DNA from: Pseudomonas sp. URIL14HWK12:I12
GTDB lineage: Bacteria > Pseudomonadota > Gammaproteobacteria > Pseudomonadales > Pseudomonadaceae
Direction: 5' to 3'
Length of the DNA: 64,000 nucleotides
NCBI RefSeq assembly: GCF_003097135.1
Contig: NZ_QEQL01000001.1
Location: forward strand, 558,001-622,000
The notes beneath the pieces were generated by a model. It made no database searches. It had not been told where the DNA came from and saw only the letters and a program-made list of their open reading frames with translations. Positions 15,211 to 22,484 of the stretch are shown piece by piece. Each line of letters opens with the position of its first letter. Position 1 is the first letter of the stretch. The position numbers and the translations under genes were made by a program.

Positions 15211-15732
15211 GTGAAAATCGTAATTGACACCAATGTTCTCGTGCAGATCATGCAAAATGAGAGCTCTACTGACCTTCACCATCCTGAAACTGGCGAGGTA
15301 GTAGACCGCCTTTTTGAAAGGGCGGCTGCTCTGGTTGAGCATGTAGACACAGTTGGGGGCTTGGTTGTGCTTCCCGCGCCCGTACTGTCCGAATATCTTT
15401 TCGGAGTAGCAAGACAATCTTTTCAAAGTCACATTGACGTTATCAATTCGGTGAAATCCATCGAGGTAGCACCTTTCGATCAGCTCGCCGCGATTGAGTG
15501 CGCAATGCTTGTGTCGGATGCTGAACAAAAGGAAATGGATCCTGACGCGACGAAAGCCAAGCTTCGTGTAGACCGCCAAATTCTCGCGATTGCGGTAGCT
15601 GCTGGCGTGTCCGAAATCTGGACGCATGACAAGGGGTTGATGAAGAAAGCTAAATCAGTCGGTCTTTCGGTGAAGTGTTTGGCAGATATTGGACCTCCCC
15701 CGCTGCAATATCGGCTTGACCCCAAGATTTAG
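15211..15732 (+). CDS. PIN-domain nuclease
   Basis: 173 aa from the GTG at 15211 (MKIVIDTNVLVQIM); an in-frame ATG upstream would overlap the partner gene by 47 nt. The PIN active site is visible: Asp6 in VIDTNVL, Glu61 in PVLSEYLFG, Asp121 in RVDRQILAIA and Asp140 in IWTHDKGLM. PIN proteins are metal-dependent ribonucleases, often the toxin of type II toxin-antitoxin pairs. Here the partner is a 236-aa protein rather than a small DNA-binding antitoxin. A terminator follows, making a two-gene unit in the lysogeny region. Confidence 0.82.
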   Translation: MKIVIDTNVLVQIMQNESSTDLHHPETGEVVDRLFERAAALVEHVDTVGGLVVLPAPVLSEYLFGVARQSFQSHIDVINSVKSIEVAPFDQLAAIECAMLVSDAEQKEMDPDATKAKLRVDRQILAIAVAAGVSEIWTHDKGLMKKAKSVGLSVKCLADIGPPPLQYRLDPKI

Positions 15733-15771
15733 CCGCATTGGCTATATGACCTTGTTCTATGGCTTTTTGAG

Positions 15772-15796
15772 AACCCGCCCCGGCGGGTTTTCTTTT
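15772..15796 (+). terminator. Rho-independent terminator after the PIN module
   Basis: AACCCGCC and GGCGGGTT pair around CC, followed by TTCTTTT on the plus strand. It separates the PIN module from the lipoprotein gene. Confidence 0.75.
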
Positions 15797-15858
15797 GCCT
15801 GCCGGATGGCTGGGATCCGGGATGGTAGAATGGTGGATAAACAACACGGAGGTAGAAG

Positions 15859-16353
15859 ATGAAGCGATTTGCCCTGACAGCGGGTGTGTTCGCTGTCGCT
15901 GTACTGGGTGGCTGCGTGAGCCCTCCCCCACCTCAACCGCGGATTGCGTTCCCAGTTGCTGAGTACCAGTCGCTACCGAAGGCAGGCACAGGCATTGTCG
16001 AGGGACAGGTCTTCATGCGAACCATCGGGGGCGACGTGAAATATGGTGCTGGTTCTGAGGTTACCCTCAATCCGATGACCAGCTATTCACAGCAATGGTA
16101 TCGCTACACCTATGAGCTTCGGCAGCCTCTACAGCCAGGCGACCCGCGCCAGGAAGCCTATGTCATCCGCACTCAAGCAGACGGCAACGGGAATTTTCGA
16201 TTTACCGACGTTCCGCCTGGGCAGTACTACCTGACCTCCCGAGTAACCTGGCAGGCCCCAACCCAGTATGGACTTACCCCTCAAGGTGGATGGCTAACTA
16301 ATCGGATAACAGTGAAGGATGGGCAATCAATCAGATCCATGCTCACCCAGTGA
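15859..16353 (+). CDS. Prophage-encoded lipoprotein
   Basis: 164 aa. The signal peptide MKRFALTAGVFAVAVLGGC has a lipobox LGGC with Cys19. A Pro-rich stretch follows, then a beta-sandwich-like region (GTGIVEGQVFMRTIGGDVKYGAGSEVTLNPMTSYSQQWY and TQADGNGNFRFTDVPPGQYYLTSRV) that resembles carboxypeptidase-regulatory-like domains. GGAGG precedes the ATG and a terminator follows, so it is a single-gene unit. Lipoproteins in this position often alter the lysogen surface or block superinfection. That role is inferred. Confidence 0.8.
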   Translation: MKRFALTAGVFAVAVLGGCVSPPPPQPRIAFPVAEYQSLPKAGTGIVEGQVFMRTIGGDVKYGAGSEVTLNPMTSYSQQWYRYTYELRQPLQPGDPRQEAYVIRTQADGNGNFRFTDVPPGQYYLTSRVTWQAPTQYGLTPQGGWLTNRITVKDGQSIRSMLTQ

Positions 16354-16371
16354 GAACCTAGCCATCCCAAG

Positions 16372-16393
16372 AGCCCGCCATTTGCGGGCTTCT
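16372..16393 (+). terminator. Terminator after the lipoprotein gene
   Basis: GCCCGC and GCGGGC pair around CATTT, followed by TTCTTT. It lies between the convergent lipoprotein and DUF1654 genes and may serve both. Confidence 0.65.
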
Positions 16394-16403
16394 TTCCGCC
16401 AGG

Positions 16404-16712
16404 TCAACCGACCCGCTCGATTTTATAGCCGTCCTCAGACGGGCTCAGGTCCGACCAATCCGGCACTTGCTCATCTTCCGGGGGCTCCCATTCGAGCGTA
16501 ACCGTTCCGTCGTCATTGTGCGTTAGCCCTAGGCCATCCACCTCCCCTATCCCCTCTAGCATTGCCTGCCATACGTCGTCCGGGTCGTCGTGAAGCTGGT
16601 GGATCACCACCATACGCCGAGCCTGTGAAGCAGGGTGCCCCACCATATTCGATACCCGAATGCTGAGCCGCTCCGCTGGACTCAACACCCCGGCCTTTTG
16701 CTCCTCTGCCAT
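16404..16712 (-). CDS. DUF1654-like protein under SOS-type control
   Basis: 102 aa from the ATG at 16712 (MAEEQKAGVLSPAERLSIRVSNMVGHPASQARRMVVIHQLHDDPDDVWQAMLEGI), with AAGGAG upstream. The remainder of the longer frame covers the promoter region. The pattern with GLGLTHNDDGTVTLEWEP at the C terminus resembles the Pseudomonas DUF1654 family, whose function is unknown. It is the only minus-strand gene between the repressor unit and the rightward operon. A LexA-like box lies 24 nt upstream. Confidence 0.7.
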   Translation of the reverse strand: MAEEQKAGVLSPAERLSIRVSNMVGHPASQARRMVVIHQLHDDPDDVWQAMLEGIGEVDGLGLTHNDDGTVTLEWEPPEDEQVPDWSDLSPSEDGYKIERVG

Positions 16713-16735
16713 CTCGCGCTCCTTCCACGCTAATA

Positions 16736-16751
16736 CTGTATGGATAGACAG
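16736..16751. promoter_or_regulatory. LexA-like SOS box
   Basis: CTGTATGGATAGACAG fits the CTGT-N8-ACAG LexA consensus. The symmetry extends outward by ATA on the left and TAT on the right. It is 24 nt upstream of the DUF1654 start, so LexA would block that promoter. Match is by eye. Confidence 0.6.
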
Positions 16752-16799
16752 TATACAAATGGCCAGCTTCACGACAAGCGCTTCACGCGCAAAAATATA

Positions 16800-16840
16800 T
16801 GCACTGGTGCATTGACACTTAAATTGCACTGGTGCATATT
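16800..16840 (+). promoter_or_regulatory. Rightward early promoter (PL equivalent) with two operators
   Basis: TTGACA (16812-16817), a 17-nt spacer and CATATT (16835-16840) form the promoter of the int-side operon. Two perfect TGCACTGGTGCA palindromes lie at 16800-16811, touching the -35, and 16825-16836, inside the spacer, 25 bp apart. The same palindrome controls the opposite early promoter at 13.4 kb. Confidence 0.75.
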
Positions 16841-17149
16841 TTGCCCATGCCGCAGCAATACCACGGCCGGCCCTCAAAAGGCCCCGCTCTTTCACAACCT
16901 AGAACCCTCGCGGATCGATCCCGGAAACGGCACAGCGCGAGTAACAAGCTTCGATCCCCATGCAGGCTCTGGAACCTGCCGTGCTTCCACATGTAAGCAC
17001 GCGAAGCTGCACAGCCACCCGATGCGACGCCAGTTGCGGCAGCGGGCAGAGAGAGGACTCCGGCGGACGTGCAGCTAGACAAACGATTTCACTGGCTGGC
17101 CTTGGCAACAGGGCCAGACGGGAAATTAACAGCCCTGGAGGACAAGACG
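16841..17149 (+). other. Leader of the rightward operon, no convincing gene
   Basis: About 310 nt between the promoter and the first well-supported start. Reading frames here are short, lack ribosome sites or run through the operators. A GTG at 17069 would extend the first gene by 27 residues. By synteny with lambda an N-type antiterminator or nut site could be expected here, but I see neither. Confidence 0.4.
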
Positions 17150-17359
17150 ATGCAGATCGAAATCGATCTTGAGGGTCGCACTACCCCTCACCCTGCAATC
17201 GCCCAATGGCTGAAAGTAGCCGAAGAAGCCGAGCGCGCGGGTGTTTCTGGCAACGCAGCCCGCAGAGCCGCTCGATCTATCGAGATCGAGCAGGAAACCG
17301 GCGTTGCAGTCTGCGCCTGCTGCTTCAAGCCCTTTGGCCGGGGCGCGCTGCATCACTGA
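17150..17359 (+). CDS. First gene of the rightward operon, small Cys-containing protein
   Basis: 69 aa from the ATG at 17150 (MQIEIDLEGRTTPHPAIAQWLKVAEEAERAG), with GGAGG nine nt upstream. The C terminus EQETGVAVCACCFKPFGRGALHH holds a CxCC cluster with nearby His residues and could bind a metal. The middle is helical and basic (NAARRAARSIEIE). No family recognised. Being the first gene after the promoter, it would be made very early on induction. Confidence 0.6.
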   Translation: MQIEIDLEGRTTPHPAIAQWLKVAEEAERAGVSGNAARRAARSIEIEQETGVAVCACCFKPFGRGALHH

Positions 17360-17415
17360 ACAACCAGCGCCACGTCAGCCTGACGTTAACTGCCCGATAC
17401 CTGGCTCCGGCCAGG

Positions 17416-17557
17416 CTGCATCGGGGTGTGATCTGGTGTTTGGCTCGTTTGGTACAGGGCCGCCACACAAGGCTGGTGCAGTTGATGAAAGCGGCGCCGC
17501 TGGATTCAGCGTAAGTCTTTCGGGTTCGAATCCTGGCCAGATCACACCCCGATGCAG
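17416..17557. other. tRNA-like element inside a 21-bp perfect inverted repeat
   Basis: The arm at 17416-17436 is the exact reverse complement of 17537-17557. The 100-nt interior carries an A-box-like TGGCTCGTTTGGTA (17440-17453), an extra hairpin CGCTG-GATT-CAGCG (17498-17511) and a consensus B-box/T-loop GGTTCGAATCC directly before the right arm. GATCTGG and CCAGATC would form a 7-bp acceptor stem. At 114 nt between those stems it is too long for a normal tRNA, and no clean 7-nt anticodon loop forms. No encoded CCA is seen. It is either a degenerate tRNA with an insertion or a tRNA mimic. It fills most of the gap 17360-17759. Confidence 0.55.
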
Positions 17558-17759
17558 ATGAATGCGCAGGCTGATGCGCTAAGGACCAGGCGGAATTCGG
17601 CAACTGCCGCCAATGCCGGAGATCAGCACCGGCCATCTGCATCACCCCTTCCCTTTTCGACCGCATCGGCAGGCGCCAGGCCAGCTATTCACGCTGGGTT
17701 TGGTCGCCCGCGCCTGGCGTCTGGCCAATGCGGTCTCTCAGCGCACACGGAGGCGCTCC

Positions 17760-18038
17760 ATGATCTACGAAGTGATTCTCGACGAGTTCGATATTCGCTG
17801 CGAGGCGGAGATTATCGACCTAGACCCGCGCCCATCCACTTGGGGTAGCGACTGGGATTTCCACGGCTCGCAGGAGCTTGAGTTCCAGGTGGTCAGCGGT
17901 CGCCGCTGCTCGCTCGACGGCAAGTTCACCAACCTTTCCACTGAGTACCTGGAAGCGGTCGGCCTTCTCTATGAGGAGAAAATTGAGGCCGAAATCTGGC
18001 GACAGTACCGCGAGCAGCCGCAAGAGCTAGCAGCATGA
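17760..18038 (+). CDS. Small acidic phage protein, unknown function
   Basis: 92 aa from the ATG at 17760 (MIYEVILDEFDIRCEAEIIDLDPRPSTWGSDWDFHG), with GGAGG upstream. The longer upstream frame reads into the tRNA-like region and has no start signal. The protein is strongly acidic and beta-rich in its first half, then has a helix (TEYLEAVGLLYEEKIEAEIWRQYREQ). Its stop overlaps the next ATG. Family not recognised. Confidence 0.65.
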   Translation: MIYEVILDEFDIRCEAEIIDLDPRPSTWGSDWDFHGSQELEFQVVSGRRCSLDGKFTNLSTEYLEAVGLLYEEKIEAEIWRQYREQPQELAA

Positions 18039-18235
18039 GACGGCGTACCGACACCGCACGCCGCATGATCGAAAAGGCTCTTGCGGACTGCGTTACCCCA
18101 ATTCTCCCGGCCTACGTCCACGGCTGGGCCGAGGCCTGTATCGAAATGGCCTACGCCCAAGGCGACGTGGATGAGTGGCATTACGACCACTACACCCGGC
18201 GCTTGAACGCAATGCGCCAAGGAGTTGCGGCATGA
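18035..18235 (+). CDS. Small basic phage protein, unknown function
   Basis: 66 aa (MRRRTDTARRMIEKALADCVTPILPAYVHGWAEACIEMAYAQGD). It is coupled on both sides by ATGA overlaps. The N terminus is highly basic, followed by two probable helices. It is part of the string of small early genes ahead of the recombination functions. Confidence 0.65.
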   Translation: MRRRTDTARRMIEKALADCVTPILPAYVHGWAEACIEMAYAQGDVDEWHYDHYTRRLNAMRQGVAA

Positions 18236-18426
18236 CCACCAGCCCAGTGAAAACGCTCGCTGATGAGCAGCTCGAAGAAGTCGAGTTCGCCGGCAAGACC
18301 AAGGAAGCAGCACAGCGCCTGGCTCAGCGCCTTGGCTTTGAGGGCCAGCCATCCCGCTATGGCTGGGTAGCCCCCGGCATCTGGCTCCTGCGCTACCCAG
18401 CGCCCTCCCCGCTGCAACCCCAGTAA
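18232..18426 (+). CDS. Small phage protein, unknown function
   Basis: 64 aa starting MTTSPVKTLADEQLEEVEFAGKTKEAAQRLAQRLGFEGQPSRYGWVAPGIWLLRY. It is ATGA-coupled to the previous gene. One helical segment precedes a Gly/Trp-rich part. No family recognised. Confidence 0.6.
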   Translation: MTTSPVKTLADEQLEEVEFAGKTKEAAQRLAQRLGFEGQPSRYGWVAPGIWLLRYPAPSPLQPQ

Positions 18427-18474
18427 TCCCAAACTTTGAATGAGGCGCCCGACACGGAGCGTCGAGGATTCGCT

Positions 18475-19575
18475 ATGTCCGCACAAACTGAGCTGGCGGT
18501 CGTACCGCCGAAGGAAAGCGCCCTGCAGGTGTTCCAGGCCCCGAACGGCCTGGACCCCTACCTGAAGGTGGTCCGGGACAAGATCGACGCTTTCGTGCCC
18601 GACGTGTCCACTCGTAAAGGCCGTGATGCCATCGCATCCATTGCCTACCAGGTGGCGCGCTCCAAGACCGCGCTGGACAACCGGGGCAAAGAGCTGGTGG
18701 CCGAGCTGAAGGAAATCCCAAAGCTGATCGACGCCGAGCGCAAACGGGTTCGCGACACGCTGGATGCCTGGCAGGAGGAAGTTCGCCGCCCGCTCACCGA
18801 GTGGCAGAAGGCCGAGGATGCGCGGATCGACGGGCACACCGACCGCCTCGACCGGCTGAAGAACCTGGACGACAGCCTGGCAGAGCTCAACTCAGCCGAT
18901 ATCAGGGAGCGGATCGCCGAAGCGGAAAGCGTAGAGCTCGGGAAGCATTGGGACGAATTCGAAGCCGAAGCAGGCAGCGTGAAGGACAAGATGTTGACGA
19001 CTCTGCGCGCCGGTCTGGCGAAGCGTGAGCAGTACGAAGCAGAGCAGGCTGAACTGGCCCGGCTGCGTGCTGAGGAAGAAGCACGTGAGCAGCGGGAGCG
19101 CGAGGAGCGTATCGCTCGGGAAGCAACGGAGCGGGCGCAGCGCGAGGCCGAGCAGAAGGCCCAGGCCGAACGTGAGGCCGGAGAGCGCCGCGAACGTGAG
19201 GCACGGGAAGCTGCGGAACGCCGGGAGCTGGAACTGAAGCTGCAGGCCGAGCAAGCCGAACGCTCCGCCGCTCAGGCTGAGGCAAACCGCGTTGCCGCCG
19301 AGCAGCGTGCCGAGCAGGAGCGCCAGAACGCAAACCGCCGCGCTGAGGAAGCCGCCGAGCAAGCAAGGATGGCCGAGCAACGCCGCCAGCAAGAGGCAGC
19401 CGACGCCATCCTCCGCGCACAGGAAGCCCGAGAGGCCGATGCGGCTCATCGCCGCAGCATCAACCGAGCGGCGCTGGATGCCTTCATTGCCGGTGGCATG
19501 CCGGAAGCCTGCGCAAAGCAAGCGGTCACCCTGATCGCCCAACGCAAGATCCCCAACATCGAAATTAAATACTGA
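18475..19575 (+). CDS. Long coiled-coil phage protein next to the recombination genes
   Basis: 366 aa from the ATG at 18475 (MSAQTELAVVPPKESALQVFQAPNGLDPYLKVVRDKIDAF), with GAGG upstream. Residues 20-150 are a helical domain (STRKGRDAIASIAYQVARSKTALDNRGKELVAELKEIPKLIDAERKRVRDTLD). About residues 180-310 form one continuous Glu/Arg/Ala/Gln heptad coil, and a conserved-looking tail ends FIAGGMPEACAKQAVTLIAQRKIPNIEIKY. Proteins of this plan are common immediately before ERF or RecT genes in phages. They are presumed to work with them, but no activity is established as far as I know. Confidence 0.75.
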   Translation: MSAQTELAVVPPKESALQVFQAPNGLDPYLKVVRDKIDAFVPDVSTRKGRDAIASIAYQVARSKTALDNRGKELVAELKEIPKLIDAERKRVRDTLDAWQEEVRRPLTEWQKAEDARIDGHTDRLDRLKNLDDSLAELNSADIRERIAEAESVELGKHWDEFEAEAGSVKDKMLTTLRAGLAKREQYEAEQAELARLRAEEEAREQREREERIAREATERAQREAEQKAQAEREAGERREREAREAAERRELELKLQAEQAERSAAQAEANRVAAEQRAEQERQNANRRAEEAAEQARMAEQRRQQEAADAILRAQEAREADAAHRRSINRAALDAFIAGGMPEACAKQAVTLIAQRKIPNIEIKY

Positions 19576-19583
19576 GGTGCCCC

Positions 19584-20360
19584 ATGGGTGAAATCATTAT
19601 GCCGCCGGAACAGCGCCGGGGCACCGTGGCTGTATTGCCGCAAGACAACAGCATCATGGCTGTCATCAGCCGGGCAGCCGCCGATCCAAGCTGCGATATC
19701 GACAAGCTCGAGCGCCTGATGGCGATGCACGAGCGCATGCAGGCCCGCGACGCGGAGGCTGAGTTCAATGCGGCCATGGCTGCAATGCAGAGCGATATTC
19801 CAAGCATCGCCGAACGTGGTGCCATTGTGGTGAACGGCCAGAAGCGCAGCGAATATGCGACCTTCGAAGACATCAACGATGTGATCAAGCCAATCATGCA
19901 GGAGCACGGGTTTGCAATCACCTTCAAGGTCGAGAACGTCGCAGCAGGCCTGAGCGTTACCGGCATCCTGATGCATCGAGCGGGCCACCGTGAAAGCACC
20001 ACAATGCTTCTACCCCTGGACACCAGCGGTACCAAGAACGCCGTCCAGGCAGTCGGCTCGTCGACCAGCTACGGCAAGCGCTATGTCATGAGCGCCCTGC
20101 TCAACCTGACCACGCGCGGCGAGGACGATGACGGGCATGCAGCTGTGCCAGTAGCCACGGTCACTGCCGCCCAGGCGCGGCAGCTCCAGGGCCTGCTCGA
20201 TAAGTGCAGCGACCGCGCGAAGACAGCGTTCGCCAACATGCACGGTACGCCGGCTGAGGTTCAGAAAGCCGCCTTCGACCAGGTACTGGGGATGCTCGGG
20301 AAGTCTGCGAAACAGAACGAGGTAGCCACACAAGGGGGTCAAGATGCAGATCATCACTGA
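19584..20360 (+). CDS. erf: ERF-family single-strand annealing protein
   Basis: 258 aa. The ERF core is visible: LMAMHERMQARDAEAEFNAAMAAMQSDIPSIAERGAI, SEYATFEDINDVIKPIMQEHGFAITF, then VTGILMHRAGHRESTTMLLPLDTSGTKNAVQAVGSSTSYGKRYVMSALLNL. ERF proteins form rings on single-stranded DNA and anneal strands during phage circularisation and recombination. The start ATG follows the coiled-coil gene by 8 nt, and the end overlaps the exonuclease by 17 nt, as for red-type pairs. Confidence 0.9.
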   Translation: MGEIIMPPEQRRGTVAVLPQDNSIMAVISRAAADPSCDIDKLERLMAMHERMQARDAEAEFNAAMAAMQSDIPSIAERGAIVVNGQKRSEYATFEDINDVIKPIMQEHGFAITFKVENVAAGLSVTGILMHRAGHRESTTMLLPLDTSGTKNAVQAVGSSTSYGKRYVMSALLNLTTRGEDDDGHAAVPVATVTAAQARQLQGLLDKCSDRAKTAFANMHGTPAEVQKAAFDQVLGMLGKSAKQNEVATQGGQDADHH

Positions 20361-20961
20361 TATCCAGCAGGGCACGCCTGAGTGGCTGAAGCTGCGCTTG
20401 GGCATCATCACCTGCTCCGAACTGGATTGCCTGCTGGTCAGCGGCAAGGGCGAGGCCGGCTTCGGCGTCGCCGCCTTCACTTACATGGACCAGCTCATCG
20501 GCGAGCGCATCACCGAGGAAGCGGCAGAAATTCCTTTCCAGACCAAGGCGACAACGCGCGGCCATGAGCTGGAAGGCGTAGCCAAGGGCCTATATGAGGC
20601 GCGCGAGGGCATCGGCACAGATTCCGTTGGCATCATCCTGAACCATGGCATTGGCTACTCCCCTGACGCTCTGGTCGCTGCCGATGGCCTGATCGAGATC
20701 AAGACCAAGCTGCCCAAGTTCCAGGTAGGCGTGCTGCTGGCCGGCGAGGTTCCTAAGGAACACGTCGCCCAGTGCCAGGGCGGTCTTTGGGTATCAGAGC
20801 GCGAGTGGATCGACTTCATCAGCTACTGGCCAGGCCTGCCCCTGTTCGTGAAGCGGGTGTACCGCGATGAGGCGATGATCCGCAAGTTGGTCGAGCGGGT
20901 GAAGACGTTCTACGAGATCCTGGACGACCGCATGGATCGCGTGATGGGAGCTGCAGCATGA
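20344..20961 (+). CDS. YqaJ-type recombination exonuclease (lambda Exo-like)
   Basis: 205 aa. It begins MQIITDIQQGTPEWLKLRLGIITCSELD, the usual start of YqaJ/lambda exonuclease-like nucleases (QGTPEWxxxRxGxxTAS). The catalytic D-x-E-x-K is in YSPDALVAADGLIEIKTKLP. EHVAQCQGGLWVSEREWIDFISYWPG completes the family pattern. It degrades 5' ends of double-stranded DNA to give 3' tails for the overlapping ERF protein. Confidence 0.88.
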   Translation: MQIITDIQQGTPEWLKLRLGIITCSELDCLLVSGKGEAGFGVAAFTYMDQLIGERITEEAAEIPFQTKATTRGHELEGVAKGLYEAREGIGTDSVGIILNHGIGYSPDALVAADGLIEIKTKLPKFQVGVLLAGEVPKEHVAQCQGGLWVSEREWIDFISYWPGLPLFVKRVYRDEAMIRKLVERVKTFYEILDDRMDRVMGAAA

Positions 20962-21500
20962 TCAGCAACGAGCTCAGCACTATCCGAGAGAAGGATGCCG
21001 ATCGCGCCTGGCTGGCCAAGCTGGAGCAAGACTTTCACGCCAGGGGCAGGCGCATTGAGGTGGTTGATAGGGCGCCGAGCACTACGGCCTTTTGCCCCTA
21101 CACCGCGACCAAGGCCCAAACCAAAGCGCGCGCGGTGAAGGCGATGCAGGTGCAGGCAGACGAGTTGGCCCTGGCAGCGCGAGTGCGGGAGCTGGCCAAG
21201 ACGATGGCCGTCCGTGCGGTGTGCCTGGAGATGGGCCTGACTCGCACCACAGTGCGTGGTATCGCCGAGCGCCACCGGATCAGCTTCAAGTCAGGGAAGG
21301 AGGATGCGCGCAAGGCGAACCAGCAGCGCTACGCGAGCATTCAGGAAGATGCTCGGGACGCTGCCCGGCTCAGGGCCTATTCAGACCTGGGCGCTAGCTT
21401 CAACCACGCGGCCAACCATTCCGGAATTGGCCGCACACGCGCTGAGCGCTTGGCTCGGGAATTTGCGATCCCCTTCAAGAAGCGTGGAAAGACTGCGTGA
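20958..21500 (+). CDS. Phage protein with a probable helix-turn-helix, unknown function
   Basis: 180 aa, ATGA-coupled to the exonuclease. It has a charged N terminus (MISNELSTIREKDADRAWLAKLEQDFHARGRRIEV). Two similar segments, VRELAKTMAVRAVCLEMGLTRTTVRGIAERHRISF and YSDLGASFNHAANHSGIGRTRAERLAREFAIPFKK, each read like a helix-turn-helix with a final beta turn. A regulator or DNA-binding accessory role is likely but not specific. Confidence 0.65.
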   Translation: MISNELSTIREKDADRAWLAKLEQDFHARGRRIEVVDRAPSTTAFCPYTATKAQTKARAVKAMQVQADELALAARVRELAKTMAVRAVCLEMGLTRTTVRGIAERHRISFKSGKEDARKANQQRYASIQEDARDAARLRAYSDLGASFNHAANHSGIGRTRAERLAREFAIPFKKRGKTA

Positions 21501-21652
21501 AACCCAAACAGCGCGCGCAGCAGCGCCTGCGCCAGATACAGATCCACTTGCCGCCTAGCGGCCTGACCTTCCAAGGAATGGGCATAGAACCGGAGGCACA
21601 GAGTGGCAAACAGCAATTCTGCATTCTACGGCGTTGGCATAAACGACGTTAA
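21497..21652 (+). CDS. Possible small phage ORF, perhaps cut short
   Basis: 51 aa from a GTG sharing GTGA with the previous stop (MKPKQRAQQRLRQIQIHLPP). Its last 16 codons overlap the start of the AP2/HNH-like gene in another frame. The gene may once have been longer and been truncated by insertion of that gene. It could also be chance. Confidence 0.3.
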   Translation: MKPKQRAQQRLRQIQIHLPPSGLTFQGMGIEPEAQSGKQQFCILRRWHKRR

Positions 21653-22484
21653 GCACAGACCGAACATCTACACGATCAATCCCTCGGGGGAGAGAGTCGC
21701 ATCACGCTGCCCCATTTACGAAGCATGGCTGGGTATGATCCGTCGATGCTACAGCGAAGCATTCCATGAGATGTACCCAGCTTACCGTGGCTGCTCCGTT
21801 GCTCAGGAGTGGTTCCTATTCTCCAATTTCAAAAATTGGATGTTGACGCAGGACTATGCTGGCAACGACTTGGACAAGGATCTTCTGCAGCCAGGTAACC
21901 AGCTTTATGGCCCGGATCGATGCGTCTTCATCTCACATGATCTGAACCAGTTCTTGAGCAGGGGCAAGTCGCGGACAAACGCTTTGCCCATTGGCGTCAG
22001 CAAGCGAAAGGACAGCCGCAAATTTACGGCGCAGTGCAAGAACCCATTCACCAGCAAGCACACCTGGCTTGGAAATTTTGAAACCCCCGAGCTGGCACAC
22101 CAGGCGTGGCGAACTGAAAAGCATCGACTTGCACTGATCTATTCGGAACAGCAAAAAGACCCGCGAGTAGCGGCGGCGTTGAGGCTGCGCTACGCGCCAA
22201 ACACAAAGGATCAAGGCTATGGCCATGACACAGGCCGAGAGGTCGGCAAAGGCCGCAGGGAAGCGCCAGGCGGCGCAGGAGGAGGAATTACGGCTGAGGG
22301 TTCGCCCTGGCACCAAGCAGGCCCTGGCCGACCTGATGGCCTGGGCAGAGCTCGAGGAACAGGGCGAGGCGCTGACGCTGATGATTCACCACCTGCAGGC
22401 ACTGGGCCCGGCGGTGGCGGTTCGGTTCCTGACTCCGCCGCGCCACGAAATCACAGTGTCGGAAAACGTGGCGCAAAAGCTTGA
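21603..22484 (+). CDS. AP2/HNH-like homing-type phage protein with an anomalous tail
   Basis: 293 aa from a GTG with GGAGG upstream (MANSNSAFYGVGINDVKHRPNIYT). Residues 1-190 resemble phage HNH/AP2-type proteins: CPIYEAWLGMIRRCYSEAFHEMYPAYRGCSVAQEWFLFSNFKNWM, LDKDLLQPGNQLYGPDRCVFISHDLNQFL, then the AP2-like IGVSKRKDSRKFTAQCKNPFTSKHTWLGNFETPELAHQAWRTEKHRLA. The last roughly 90 residues are low-complexity Gly/Arg/Asp and lie over the next gene in another frame, so the natural end was probably near 22,210. These proteins are usually selfish intruders. Confidence 0.72.
   Translation: MANSNSAFYGVGINDVKHRPNIYTINPSGERVASRCPIYEAWLGMIRRCYSEAFHEMYPAYRGCSVAQEWFLFSNFKNWMLTQDYAGNDLDKDLLQPGNQLYGPDRCVFISHDLNQFLSRGKSRTNALPIGVSKRKDSRKFTAQCKNPFTSKHTWLGNFETPELAHQAWRTEKHRLALIYSEQQKDPRVAAALRLRYAPNTKDQGYGHDTGREVGKGRREAPGGAGGGITAEGSPWHQAGPGRPDGLGRARGTGRGADADDSPPAGTGPGGGGSVPDSAAPRNHSVGKRGAKA

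Noticed and set aside
16740..17078. 112-aa plus-strand reading frame
   Set aside because: It runs through the LexA-like box, both operators and the early promoter, with Cys/His/Arg-rich random composition.
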